Positions 17,801 through 26,114 of a DNA stretch of 64,000 nt are shown piece by piece. The stretch is from Oribacterium parvum ACB1 (GTDB lineage: Bacteria; Bacillota; Clostridia; Lachnospirales; Lachnospiraceae), in NCBI RefSeq assembly GCF_000238055.2, contig NZ_KE148312.1:2104501-2168500 (forward strand). The letters run 5' to 3'. A program made the position numbers and the translations under genes. How positions within the stretch are numbered: the stretch's first letter is position 1; every line of letters begins with the position of its first letter. Below the pieces are notes generated by a model, which ran no database searches, was not told the origin of the DNA, and saw only the letters and a list, made by a program, of their open reading frames with translations.

Positions 17801-18469
17801 AAGAATATTCTTTAATTCCAGAATACTTGCTCGTATACGATGCAGATGGTATCCCTTCCAGTTTACTTCGGAATCCTTTTCCAGATTTTTTAAGTACTCT
17901 TCCGGGAAGGGGTTCGAGGTCGCAAGGCGATAGAGCTTTAAAATGATTTCCTGTATACCCTTATCCTGTTTTCCGCTGGAAAACTGATCCACAAAGGAGA
18001 GGAAGCGCTCCTCGCTCTTACTGTATTCCTCCTCCAGTAATTCTTCTATGATATCCTCCTGAAGGAGAGAAAGCTCATTCTCTTCTCCGATACGAAAATT
18101 GGGTTCTATTCCGAGACTGCTGTAATTTTCTTGAATGAGTTTTTTACAAAAAGAGTCAATGGTGCTGATTTTCGCTGTAGAAAGAAGTGTTATTTCTCTT
18201 TGGAGAAAACTGTCCTTCGTTTCACTATAGACCTCTGTCAGTCTTAGCTTAATTCTTTCCTTCATTTCCGCCGCTGCAGCTTCTGTAAAGGTCATTAAAA
18301 CAAGAGAGGAAAGGCTGATCGGATTGTCCTTATCCAAGATGCGATCAATAACATGCTCTACGAGTACCGCCGTTTTTCCCGAACCCGCCGCTGCGGAAAC
18401 CAAGAGATTCCCATCACGATGAGAAATTACACTCTGCTGTTCTTCTGTCCACCTTGGCATCTTACTCAT
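14864..18469 (-). CDS. addA: ATP-dependent helicase/nuclease subunit A
   Basis: AddA is the UvrD-like helicase and nuclease subunit of AddAB, which resects double-strand breaks and makes the 3' end for RecA. The 1201-residue length is typical. Helicase motif I (SAAAGSGKTAVLVEH) is at residues about 26-40, motif II is VDEYQDSN, and late helicase motifs include RIMSIHHSKGLQFKVVFLS and LRLLYVAMTRAEEKL. The C-terminal RecB-type nuclease has LVDYKTDRV followed by YRKQMELYSAAL. Its ATG overlaps the addB stop by 8 bases, so the two subunits are coupled. A Ser/Glu-rich insert lies between helicase blocks. Confidence 0.97.
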   Translation of the reverse strand: MSKMPRWTEEQQSVISHRDGNLLVSAAAGSGKTAVLVEHVIDRILDKDNPISLSSLVLMTFTEAAAAEMKERIKLRLTEVYSETKDSFLQREITLLSTAKISTIDSFCKKLIQENYSSLGIEPNFRIGEENELSLLQEDIIEELLEEEYSKSEERFLSFVDQFSSGKQDKGIQEIILKLYRLATSNPFPEEYLKNLEKDSEVNWKGYHLHRIRASILELKNILRDGLLLCDEEGGPMEYKERLEDEYETLLALSEIKNEEEQGEVLHLLLKKIQAIEFGRLKNSKAERKDEVKAKRDLVKAVIQNWQKNYSILPEDIEDKMETEGRKRLQEAIRLSLLFLERYQEEKRERNILDFSDLEHFALKLLYEEQEGEKVYSAIANELAGELSEILVDEYQDSNMVQEYIVKALSKERFSTGNVFQVGDVKQSIYRFRLARPELFLVKYYDENYPKIFLQKNFRSFKGVIDVVNACFYKIMKKDLGGIEYDRESSLFLGREEKEGVDDQAELLLTETEDSEESALKLECRMIAQKIKELHHQGIEYKDMVILLRSPKKSAKDMVEVFTEEGIPSYAESAGGYYSQPEVETLLSMLSVIDNPKQDIALAAVLRSPMYSFTDEELSFLTIKYGSLVSAFACFSEEKKNSSMEVGRNSSSEGEEKGSESAHNPKESGVGKNKADYPSELDGKWEHFCRSLERYRILSRNLRIHELLYMLYEESSYYLYVQSLPMGEKRKANLDRLIDDAKKFEKGSYSGLFHFIRYIEKARKKDYDEGEASVYSENDNLLRIMSIHHSKGLQFKVVFLSLLQKSFNKMDSRETILLDEQLGMASDYIDLEERIKYPSLHRTAIKEKINEENLGEELRLLYVAMTRAEEKLIMTASCSSFSKLEKKFAAKQDLSIEDLRGANSYLDFLMLAFSKVIFQGLEHSPLKLSLLTQETIKDEAEKEKEEAIDVEKALYQFLRSPKEKTIEEECWDKDFHYVYPHEESTHLYPKYAVSLLKEEAMEKLKEEMRSLEKKEKTEVIQIQELPNEDTEFHSYSEKKEKSRGARIGDSFHHALALFDYNKGLEQLPDILEEEELELIHRGKLEKYLASPLGIKMKEAFREKRLFREKHFMQALPYKELFQKGEEREEVLLQGIIDAFIVEEDGIILVDYKTDRVGNAAELVERYRKQMELYSAALEAIIGIKVKRRVLYSFALGKEVEL

Positions 18470-21400
18470 CCCCCTTTCTCGTCGCTTTCTTTTTCGCTTC
18501 TGTTTCTTGTTTTGCTTCCGAATCTTGTTCCGCTTTAGCTCCTGTTTTCCCTTCCTCTTTCATTTTCACTTCTGCATCTTTTAGAATTTCCGTCCAAAAT
18601 TCTTCTTCCGTCTTATCTTCCAATCGACGATAGCGGAAGTTCGGGATATTTTCATCAAAGCCGCAGATGCTGTGATAGGGACAGTAGGAGCAAGCTGTCT
18701 GCTCATTTCCCTCTTCCATGGGAAAAATGTCTTTTTCACCCGCCTTAATTCTTCTATGTTCTTCCCGCATTTTCTTCTTTGCATAGGAAAGAAGGGCGTC
18801 AAACTTTTCCTTGGAAACCGCAGCGCCCTTTTCTTCTACCGCTCCATTTTTCACCTGAACAGGAAGACATAGACTTTCTCCGGCATCCAGCTTTTCCAAA
18901 TGGGACAAGCTTTCCTCGGAAATATTGACAAGTCCCTTCGGCTTTAAGGCCTTTAGGCGTTCCTTTTCTGCATCCTTCTCCGGATCGTAAGGAAGGGCAG
19001 GATTATCCATCGTAAAATAAAACATGGCAGAAGGAAGAATCTCCATATCTTTATGTTTTTTTCCTTCTTCTCTCAGTACATAGTCCATATATAAAGGAAG
19101 CTGTAAATCAAGACCTGCAAACAGGCGCTTTAAGGAAAAGTCCTTTTTTCCACTCTTGTAGTCAAGAACCTTTAAGAAAAGAGTCTTTTGATCCTCCGTA
19201 AGAAAGCTGTCCACTCTGTCGATTCTTCCCCTGAGACTTAATCCGTCTTCTTCAAAATAAAAGTCCTGCTCTATTGCTTTAGGTCGTAAATCCCCTGCAA
19301 GAAGTTGTTTTCCCAAAGCCCAAAGAATCCTTTTTCCATTTTGTGAAAGCTTTCGAAGCAGATACTGATTCCGTCCCCCTTCCTGAAAAACGGCAAATTG
19401 AGGGTCCAGCATACTCTCTTCAATCACCTCTTTCAGAATCTTCTCCATCTTTTCTCCAAAGAATTCCGCATCATTTCCGCTTTTTAGCATTCGTTTAAAG
19501 AAAAGCTCTACCATCTTGTGGTAAAGGTTTCCAATGTCAAAGGCCTGTACTTCCTTTGTTTTTCTTTCTTTCAGTTTTAATCCGTATTGCAAGAAATGGG
19601 CAAAAGGACAGGCAGTGAAAAGCTCCATTCTGGTTACGGAGCCTTTTATGGTTTCTCCATACAAAGCTTTACTGAGTTCTGTCGAAAGAGCTTCTTTTCT
19701 ATTTTCAAAGAATAAGGCATCCAGCAGCTTCTCTACCTTCTCACGGTATTCTTCCTTATTCCAAAGGTAATGCAATAAACTGAAGGCTTCCGTCTTAAAA
19801 CGGTGTTCCAGTTCAAGCTTTTCTTGGAAAATTCTCTTCTTACACATTGCAGGAAGTTCTCTCGCCAGTTCCTCCCTTGCTTTCTTTTCATTGTAAATCT
19901 CTCTTTTTTCCTTAAGGGAATAGGAAGCTTTCAGCCACGGAAACAGCTCTTTTAATTCTAAAATATAGGAACTTGGCTTACCGCTTTTTCCGTCTCGTAA
20001 CGCGCGGGGATAGGACAAGTAAAGCTCCTGACTCGGCGTTAGAAAGGCCTTATATACATAGTATTTCTCAATATAACCTTCTTCCCACGCTAAAGGAGAT
20101 AGACGATAGCCTTTATCTCTTAGGAACTCTCTTTCCTTTTCACTGAGAATATTCTTGCTTCCGGGGGGGGCCGGAAGAAACTCGGAGTTTAGACCGAGAA
20201 ATAAAAAGGCTTTCGGATTGTGAAAGCGAGACCGTCTTAAATCTCCTACAACCAGCTGATCAAGAGTTGCGGGAATCTGTCTTAACTTTTCTACAGAGAA
20301 AGCAAGGTCAAAAAGCAGGGCAAAGGATTTTTTAGAAACGGGAATCTCCCCCAGGCTTTCTCTCATTCTATCCATGATTTCATGGATTTCTTCTATGCTT
20401 CTGTGATAGCTTTCCCGTCTGTTTTCCATGCCTTCCGCATCTAAGAAAGAAAGGGATTCTTCCACTCTTTCCGCCAAATCTGTATTTTGCAAAAGACGAA
20501 AAAGACAGTCCATTCGTTCCTTTAAGAGAGAGGCATCGGCATTTTCCTCATAAAAATGAAAGAGAAATTCCAAGTCCTGACACAATACTTTTATCTCTAC
20601 GCTATACTGCTCTTTAAGCACGTTCATCTCTTTTACGGAAGTCAAGTCTTTGTCATCAGTCTGCTCTTTGTCTTCAGTCTGCTCTTTGTCATCAGTCGAA
20701 TCTTTATCATCAGTCGAATCTTCACCGACAGTTGATTTCTTCTCACGGACACTTTCTCCGCCTGCAGTTCCATCCTTTACAACTGCAGGAATATCCAGTA
20801 AGGACTGAAAGGCTTTTTTCCCTTTTAGTCCTCTTGCTCTGGCAATGTTCTCCCACTCATCAAGTAAACTTTCAGCCTCTTTTCCCCTATAGGGAAAGGA
20901 GCGAAGATAACGGAAAACGCTATCGAAAAGAAAATCCTTTTCCGTAAGCAAAAGTGCAGAACGAATCACTTTTCCATAGGGAGAGTCAAAAAGCTGTATA
21001 TCTTCTTCCAAAAAAAATGGAATCTGTAAATCCTTCCATCTGCTAAAAAGAATATCTCTATAGCTTTCTATATCCGGAATAATAACGGAGATATCCCTAT
21101 AACGATAGCCCTTGTCCTTTACCAAATGATGAATGTAGGCTCCTGCATCCTCGACCTCTCTTTGAATATCCGGAGCCTCTCGAAGGAGAATTCCCTGCTC
21201 TACAGAGGAAAAGCTCTTTCCCGTAGCAAAATCATCACAAATCTTCTGCAATACGGGAATGTCTCTAAAGCGGGGATAGGGAACTCCCGCCTCTCTCTTT
21301 TCTCCGCTGATACTGTCAAAGAGATTTAGGTTCACTGCGGGAAGAAGCTTCACATTCAGCTGATGTGCTAAACCTTCAACAGACTCCACAGCATCCTTGG

Positions 21401-22169
21401 TCAGATAAAACAGAGAGGAGGAATCATGCTTATCATAGAGATTTCCCTCTTCACGACTTCGAATCTCCAAAGAAATAAGGATGCTGTTTTTTCTCTCAAA
21501 AAGCAGTTCCAGACAATGCAACTGGCTAGGGGTAAATCCGGTGAAACCGTCCAAAATGAAAGTGGCGTTTTCAAGGCTCGGATCTTCTACAATTTGCTCT
21601 AAAGCAAGACCGGCAATGCCTTCCTCCGTGAATTTTCGGTGCTCGGAAAGCCATTGTAAAAAACCCTCATAGAGAAGGGCTATGTCTTGCATTTTCATCC
21701 TGCTGAGCTTCTTCTCCGTCTTTTCAGCAGCATCACTAAGGTCTGTCGGGCTAATGTCATATTGCATGCACTCGGAGATTAAAGACTTACATTCTTCCAA
21801 AAAACCAAGATGCTCAAGTTCTCCTCGAAAATACTGTAAAGAAGAGGAATGGTTTAATTTTTCCGCAACAAGAGAAAGCACCATGATTTTCCCCATCTCA
21901 TCGAGGGACTTCGGTACTTTTTTGTTCACATGAGAGAAGCTTGCATAATAGAGCCTTTGGAAGCTCAAAACATCAAGATTTAGAATTCCTTTTCCCTTGT
22001 TTTTTTCATGCATTACAATCCTTTTTTGCATGGCAAGGGTATCCTGCTCCGGAACGAGGTAATAGACATTGTGATTTAAGTCCTTCCCCGCCTCTTCCAA
22101 GGCCTTCCGAATACAAAACTCCGTCTTACCCGACCCGCTTGCCCCGAAAACGAATTGCAATGTAGACAT
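18462..22169 (-). CDS. addB: ATP-dependent helicase/nuclease subunit B
   Basis: AddB is the structural, Chi-recognising partner of AddA with a second nuclease domain. The ATG at 22169 follows GAAGGAGCACAGT and gives the conserved start MSTLQFVFGASGSGKTEFC, which includes a P-loop. The C-terminal nuclease has VLDYKSGKKDFS, and the 4Fe-4S cluster cysteines are visible as one Cys in ELFTACPFAHFL and three in CSYCPYHSIC. At 1235 residues it is slightly long because of an acidic repeat insert around residue 490 and a Lys/Glu-rich C-terminal tail. It is the first gene of addB-addA. Confidence 0.96.
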   Translation of the reverse strand: MSTLQFVFGASGSGKTEFCIRKALEEAGKDLNHNVYYLVPEQDTLAMQKRIVMHEKNKGKGILNLDVLSFQRLYYASFSHVNKKVPKSLDEMGKIMVLSLVAEKLNHSSSLQYFRGELEHLGFLEECKSLISECMQYDISPTDLSDAAEKTEKKLSRMKMQDIALLYEGFLQWLSEHRKFTEEGIAGLALEQIVEDPSLENATFILDGFTGFTPSQLHCLELLFERKNSILISLEIRSREEGNLYDKHDSSSLFYLTKDAVESVEGLAHQLNVKLLPAVNLNLFDSISGEKREAGVPYPRFRDIPVLQKICDDFATGKSFSSVEQGILLREAPDIQREVEDAGAYIHHLVKDKGYRYRDISVIIPDIESYRDILFSRWKDLQIPFFLEEDIQLFDSPYGKVIRSALLLTEKDFLFDSVFRYLRSFPYRGKEAESLLDEWENIARARGLKGKKAFQSLLDIPAVVKDGTAGGESVREKKSTVGEDSTDDKDSTDDKEQTEDKEQTDDKDLTSVKEMNVLKEQYSVEIKVLCQDLEFLFHFYEENADASLLKERMDCLFRLLQNTDLAERVEESLSFLDAEGMENRRESYHRSIEEIHEIMDRMRESLGEIPVSKKSFALLFDLAFSVEKLRQIPATLDQLVVGDLRRSRFHNPKAFLFLGLNSEFLPAPPGSKNILSEKEREFLRDKGYRLSPLAWEEGYIEKYYVYKAFLTPSQELYLSYPRALRDGKSGKPSSYILELKELFPWLKASYSLKEKREIYNEKKAREELARELPAMCKKRIFQEKLELEHRFKTEAFSLLHYLWNKEEYREKVEKLLDALFFENRKEALSTELSKALYGETIKGSVTRMELFTACPFAHFLQYGLKLKERKTKEVQAFDIGNLYHKMVELFFKRMLKSGNDAEFFGEKMEKILKEVIEESMLDPQFAVFQEGGRNQYLLRKLSQNGKRILWALGKQLLAGDLRPKAIEQDFYFEEDGLSLRGRIDRVDSFLTEDQKTLFLKVLDYKSGKKDFSLKRLFAGLDLQLPLYMDYVLREEGKKHKDMEILPSAMFYFTMDNPALPYDPEKDAEKERLKALKPKGLVNISEESLSHLEKLDAGESLCLPVQVKNGAVEEKGAAVSKEKFDALLSYAKKKMREEHRRIKAGEKDIFPMEEGNEQTACSYCPYHSICGFDENIPNFRYRRLEDKTEEEFWTEILKDAEVKMKEEGKTGAKAEQDSEAKQETEAKKKATRKGDE
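20649..20722. repeat. In-frame 18-bp tandem repeats inside addB
   Basis: Two copies of an 18-base unit (TCAGTCTGCTCTTTGTCT type) are followed by two of a related unit (CATCAGTCGAATCTTTAT). They encode a run of acidic six-residue units such as STDDKD and EQTEDK. The unit length is a multiple of three, so copy changes would keep the frame. Confidence 0.8.
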
Positions 22170-22261
22170 ACTGTGCTCCTTCTTTTTTGCTGCGATTTGT
22201 TTTTCCACTCTTATCTAATGGAAAAGCGGAATAAAAGAGGGTTTTCTGAAATATTACCGTT

Positions 22262-23314
22262 CTAGGCAAAGGCCTCCAGCATCTTCCTCTTTACCTCCTC
22301 TTTTTCCTTAATTTCTCCGAAGTAAAGTTCCCTTCCTAAAACTTTTTCTTCCGGATAGCCCGCTTTCAGATTTTCTTCCGGATAGCCTATTTCCAGATAC
22401 TCTTCTATAAAGCCTGTTTTCAGATACTCTTCCAGAAAGCCTGTTTTCAGATTCTCTTCCGTAATAAGAATTTTTTTCTTTTTTCTAAAAAAAAGCTCCG
22501 GATAAAAATAATAGAGGACGGTCGTCATATCCCAGTTGTAAAAGCCTTTTATGCCGTACTCCCTGTCGTTATAGGCAAACCAATCACTCTCTTTCTTTAA
22601 AATATATTGGCCGATGCTTGAATTTTCAAGTCTCTCTTTGAAATCGGAATAAGAGGTCATAACCGCGAGGCAGGCATTTCCCGTAATGATATGAAGATTC
22701 TCTCCATTTTGGAGAACGAGAGTAGATGCCTTATAGTCTACAGAGAAATTGAGCTCCTTCATTTCCTTTTTTTCGAAAATGAGCGGTGCGGTAATTCCTC
22801 CCATAAAGTAGATTCCCTTAATCAGACAAAAGAATTCCGGATCCAAAACAAAAGCTCCCGCAATATTCGTTAGAGAGCCGGTCACAATCAAATCAATTTC
22901 ATGCGGATAGGCTCTGGCAAGCTTTACAAGATTTCGGGAGCTTTCCGAGTCCCAGTCTTCCGGTTTTAATCCTCCAAGCCATAAGGGAATATCCTCTCTA
23001 TTCCTTTCCCTAAGCATAGTCCTTGTATTTTCATAAACGACCTTGGTTCGGTTGTTTCCAAAGCTTGCACTGACGGCCAGAAGCTCGATGTCCTCTCTTC
23101 CGAGAAGATAGAGGAGGCACAGCCCGTCATCCATATCACAGCCCGGGATTCCCATGGTATTGTCACAGTCAAAAATGATTTTTCGCTTATTTTCGTTTTG
23201 CCTTGCTCTATTTTGCATTTCCATTTTTTCTGTTTCTATATTTTGCGTTTCTATTTTTTCTATTTCCGTTTTTTCTGTTTCTATCTTTTCTATTTCTATC
23301 TTTTCTGTTTCCAC
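22262..23314 (-). CDS. Inosine/uridine-preferring nucleoside hydrolase family protein
   Basis: The core fits the IUNH family, which cleaves ribonucleosides to base and ribose. The metal-binding aspartates appear in IIFDCDNTMG and CDMDDGLCLLYLLG, LLAVSASFGNN follows, then VTGSLTNIA, the ELNFSVDYKAS substrate loop and a C-terminal YNWDMTTV. The usual contiguous DTDPGxDDA is spread out, so substrate preference is unclear. The GTG start at 23314 follows GGAGG by seven bases and lies 2 bases after the ABC ATPase stop. Both ends carry low-complexity repeats: Glu/Ile/Lys/Thr units over about the first 35 residues and four copies of a ten-residue Glu/Tyr/Gly unit near residue 300. Confidence 0.82.
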   Translation of the reverse strand: METEKIEIEKIETEKTEIEKIETQNIETEKMEMQNRARQNENKRKIIFDCDNTMGIPGCDMDDGLCLLYLLGREDIELLAVSASFGNNRTKVVYENTRTMLRERNREDIPLWLGGLKPEDWDSESSRNLVKLARAYPHEIDLIVTGSLTNIAGAFVLDPEFFCLIKGIYFMGGITAPLIFEKKEMKELNFSVDYKASTLVLQNGENLHIITGNACLAVMTSYSDFKERLENSSIGQYILKKESDWFAYNDREYGIKGFYNWDMTTVLYYFYPELFFRKKKKILITEENLKTGFLEEYLKTGFIEEYLEIGYPEENLKAGYPEEKVLGRELYFGEIKEKEEVKRKMLEAFA

Positions 23315-23316
23315 CT

Positions 23317-24489
23317 TTAGTCCTCCAAAACCTCTTCTTTAGAAAATAGAATAACTCCCTTTTCCGCTTGCAGTACCATCCTATACGGAACTTGCTCTAA
23401 ATCCTCAGGTCTGTCTGATAAATTGTGAAGAACAAGACCGTTTTCATTTTCCCAAAAAACTCTCCAGCTGTCTCCAATACACTGGGAGCTTATCGGATAA
23501 AAAAGAGAGGCGCTGCTATAAGCTTGCACTTTTTCCCTTGAATCGATTGCTTCTTCCGGAAAATGCATCTCTTCCGCATCTGATTTTTGCAGAGCATCTG
23601 ATTTTTGCAGAGCTCCCGACGCTTTCTGAAACTTGAGTTGTCTCTCCCTTAGGAAAAGATAGTACTCCCCGTCCGGCTTGTCCGCTACAACAAGAGACTG
23701 CGCTGTGCACGAGTGATCGTCGTTAGGAATAGGAAAAAAAGGCATCTTAAATTCTCCCCTTTCCACCCTTCCTAAAATAAAGTTGGCTTCCCCCATAAAT
23801 TTTGCCGCATAGACGGTTTTCGGGGCATAGAAAAGCTCTTCTCCTCTTCCGCATTGCAGAACTTCTCCCTCTTTCATTAAAGCAATTCGGTCGGAAAGGC
23901 GCAGGGCTTCCTCATGGTCATGTGTGACAAGCAAAACGGAAAGACCTCTCTTCTCCCGCAAATGAAGGAGAAGCTCTCCCATTTCCTTTCGAAGATTCGG
24001 GTCCAAAGACGAAAACGGCTCGTCCAGAAGGAGCAGTTCCGCATTCTGGGCAAGTGCTCTCGCAATGGCCACCCTCTGCTTCTGTCCTCCGGAAAGACTT
24101 TCTATCGTCCTCCTCGAAAAACCCTCGAGGCTTACAAGAGATAGAAGCTCTTCCACTATTTTCCGTTCTTCCGTCTTGTTCTTTTTTTGAAAATGCAGAG
24201 GAAAGGCAATGTTTTCTCCAACCGTAAGGTGCGGAAATAAACGAAGGTCCTGGAAAACCACCGTACAATCTCTTTTTTCGGGAGGAAGCTCAGTCAGATC
24301 TCTTCCGTTCAGAAAAACTCTCCCCGAAGAACTCGGAATGAGCCCCAGTACAGCTTTAATCAAGGTACTCTTCCCACAACCGCTGACACCGAGAAGACTG
24401 AAAATTTCGCCTTTTTGTATTTCTAAGGAACAGTTCTTTACAATAGAACTCCCTTCCAAATATACATTCAGATTTTCTATTTTCAACAT
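23317..24489 (-). CDS. ABC transporter ATP-binding protein (YnjD-like)
   Basis: The first 240 residues are a standard importer ATPase: Walker A LLGVSGCGKST, Q-loop VVFQDLRLFPHL, signature LSGGQKQRVAIARAL, Walker B LLLLDEPFSSLD and switch histidine in LLVTHDHEEAL. A C-terminal extension of about 150 residues looks like the TOBE-type regulatory region of the MalK/PotA group, with a small duplicated unit (ALQKSD twice). It overlaps the upstream permease gene by 7 bases. With the two permeases and the YnjB-like binding protein it forms one importer. The solute cannot be told from sequence. Confidence 0.93.
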   Translation of the reverse strand: MLKIENLNVYLEGSSIVKNCSLEIQKGEIFSLLGVSGCGKSTLIKAVLGLIPSSSGRVFLNGRDLTELPPEKRDCTVVFQDLRLFPHLTVGENIAFPLHFQKKNKTEERKIVEELLSLVSLEGFSRRTIESLSGGQKQRVAIARALAQNAELLLLDEPFSSLDPNLRKEMGELLLHLREKRGLSVLLVTHDHEEALRLSDRIALMKEGEVLQCGRGEELFYAPKTVYAAKFMGEANFILGRVERGEFKMPFFPIPNDDHSCTAQSLVVADKPDGEYYLFLRERQLKFQKASGALQKSDALQKSDAEEMHFPEEAIDSREKVQAYSSASLFYPISSQCIGDSWRVFWENENGLVLHNLSDRPEDLEQVPYRMVLQAEKGVILFSKEEVLED

Positions 24490-25280
24490 ACTTTTTCCCT
24501 CCTTTTTAAGCCCCGTATCAGCATTTCCATAAGAAGAAAGAGTAGGAAGCTGCTCAGTAAAAAGAGCAGTCCGTAAACGCTCGCGAGATTCCTTTCTCCA
24601 CTTTGGATAAAGGGCACCATAATAAGACTTAAAGTCTTCAGCTTCCCTCCGCCAAGAAGCACCGTTAAGATGTACTGGCTCATGGAAAGAATAAAGGACA
24701 TCATAAATGCAGGAATAAGGTAGGGGAAAAGCAAGGGAATTGTCACCTTAAACAGCAAATAGAAGCCGCTCGCCCCGAATACTCTTCCCTGCTCCTCCAA
24801 GCGTTTGATGTTATTTCGCATTCCCTCCGTAAGATAACTTGTTGCATACGGCAGGCTGTACAGCACGTGCGATAGAAAGACCGAAAGGTAGGCATTTTTA
24901 AAGGGAAGGCGTAGAAAAAGAATCTGTGCTCCCATGGCAAAAACCGAAGACGGAATCATAAAAGGAAGGAATATACAAAAAGAAAGCAAGCTACTCTCTT
25001 TGTGTTCACTTTGCCATTTTGCGGTGCAATAGGCAGCCATTATAGTGCATAAAGACACCATGACGGAAAAAAAGATACTGAATAGGCAATTTAAAAAAAG
25101 AGCCTTTCTTTGAAAGAGAATACTTCGAATCGCTCTCAAAGAGTAGTTTCCGGGGAGTATCCCCGGCCATGTGTAGCGCTCGGAAAAGCTCAGTAAAATA
25201 AGGACTAAAAAAGGAAAAACAATCGAAAACAGAAACAATATGCGTATCAGCTGATACGCCAGATTTTTCTTTACAAGCAT
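24483..25280 (-). CDS. ABC transporter permease, second subunit
   Basis: The 265-residue membrane protein has about six hydrophobic segments and the cytoplasmic EAA-type loop in RVFGASGFYLLFKVTIPLL (about residues 163-181), which contacts the ATPase. It follows the other permease gene by 2 bases and overlaps the ATPase gene by 7, so translation is coupled. In E. coli YnjC the two permease halves are fused in one protein; here they are separate genes. It belongs to the type I importer group (sulfate/molybdate/iron/thiamine-like). Confidence 0.9.
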   Translation of the reverse strand: MLVKKNLAYQLIRILFLFSIVFPFLVLILLSFSERYTWPGILPGNYSLRAIRSILFQRKALFLNCLFSIFFSVMVSLCTIMAAYCTAKWQSEHKESSLLSFCIFLPFMIPSSVFAMGAQILFLRLPFKNAYLSVFLSHVLYSLPYATSYLTEGMRNNIKRLEEQGRVFGASGFYLLFKVTIPLLFPYLIPAFMMSFILSMSQYILTVLLGGGKLKTLSLIMVPFIQSGERNLASVYGLLFLLSSFLLFLLMEMLIRGLKRREKVC

Positions 25281-25282
25281 AG

Positions 25283-26113
25283 TTATCCTTTCTTCTTCGG
25301 TAAAAAGCGGAAATAAAAGAAGGAAAGCAGGAGCGAAAAAAGGAGCATGATTCCGTTATAGCTTAGTGCAGTAGGGCGATTCATAAATCCTCTTTGCAGT
25401 TCCTGATAGGCCAGGACGCTAAGGGCCCTCTCCGTTGTATTTCCAAGAAGATAGGGAAGATCAAAGCTTCCGAAGGAAAAGGAGAAAATAATAAAAAAAG
25501 CCGCAAGATATTGCCGAATCGATAAAGGCAGCGTTATAAAAAAGAAGCTGTATAAGGGACTCGCTCCCATTGTTCTCGCGGCTTCTCCCAACTTTCCGTC
25601 CACCGAATAGGCGAGCGGTAAAGCGAAAAAAAGCATAAAGGGTAATTCCTTCCAGATGTAACCAAGGATCACACCAACTCCAAAACGGTCATAGACGAAC
25701 TCCGGAAAAGCACTTTGATCGGAAATAAGTTTTAACGCATAAAAAATCCTTGCCATAAATCCGTTTTGCGAAAGGAAAAAGAGTAGAAAAAGCGCTACCA
25801 AGCTATGCGGCATAATAATTGCAAGCTGTAATATCGACTTTAACCTGTTCCAATTTTCCGAAAAATGTAAAATCAGAAAAGAACAAAGAATCGCAAGAAG
25901 GAGCGTAAAAAGGGAGGATAAAAAGGAAATCCGTAATGTATAGAAAATAGAGGGGAGCGTATCCCCTCTAGTAAAAATCTCCTTATAATGCGCAATACTC
26001 CCATGTCCCTCTACAGTAAAACTTTCCCAAAGACCCCAAAACAAAGCCAGTAGAAAAAGCAGTGTAAAGAAAATCTGAGGCAAGAGATACAGAAAGGAGA
26101 AATTCTTTTTCAT
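25283..26113 (-). CDS. ABC transporter permease, first subunit
   Basis: The 276-residue protein has about six membrane segments beginning at residue 7 and a clear EAA motif, GEAARTMGASPLYSFFFITL, around residues 177-196. It lies 1 base after the binding-protein stop codon and 2 bases before the next permease. A segment with SFSFGSFDLPYLLG is typical of permeases in this import class. It should pair with the neighbouring permease as a heterodimer. Confidence 0.9.
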   Translation of the reverse strand: MKKNFSFLYLLPQIFFTLLFLLALFWGLWESFTVEGHGSIAHYKEIFTRGDTLPSIFYTLRISFLSSLFTLLLAILCSFLILHFSENWNRLKSILQLAIIMPHSLVALFLLFFLSQNGFMARIFYALKLISDQSAFPEFVYDRFGVGVILGYIWKELPFMLFFALPLAYSVDGKLGEAARTMGASPLYSFFFITLPLSIRQYLAAFFIIFSFSFGSFDLPYLLGNTTERALSVLAYQELQRGFMNRPTALSYNGIMLLFSLLLSFFYFRFLPKKKG

Positions 26114-26114
26114 C

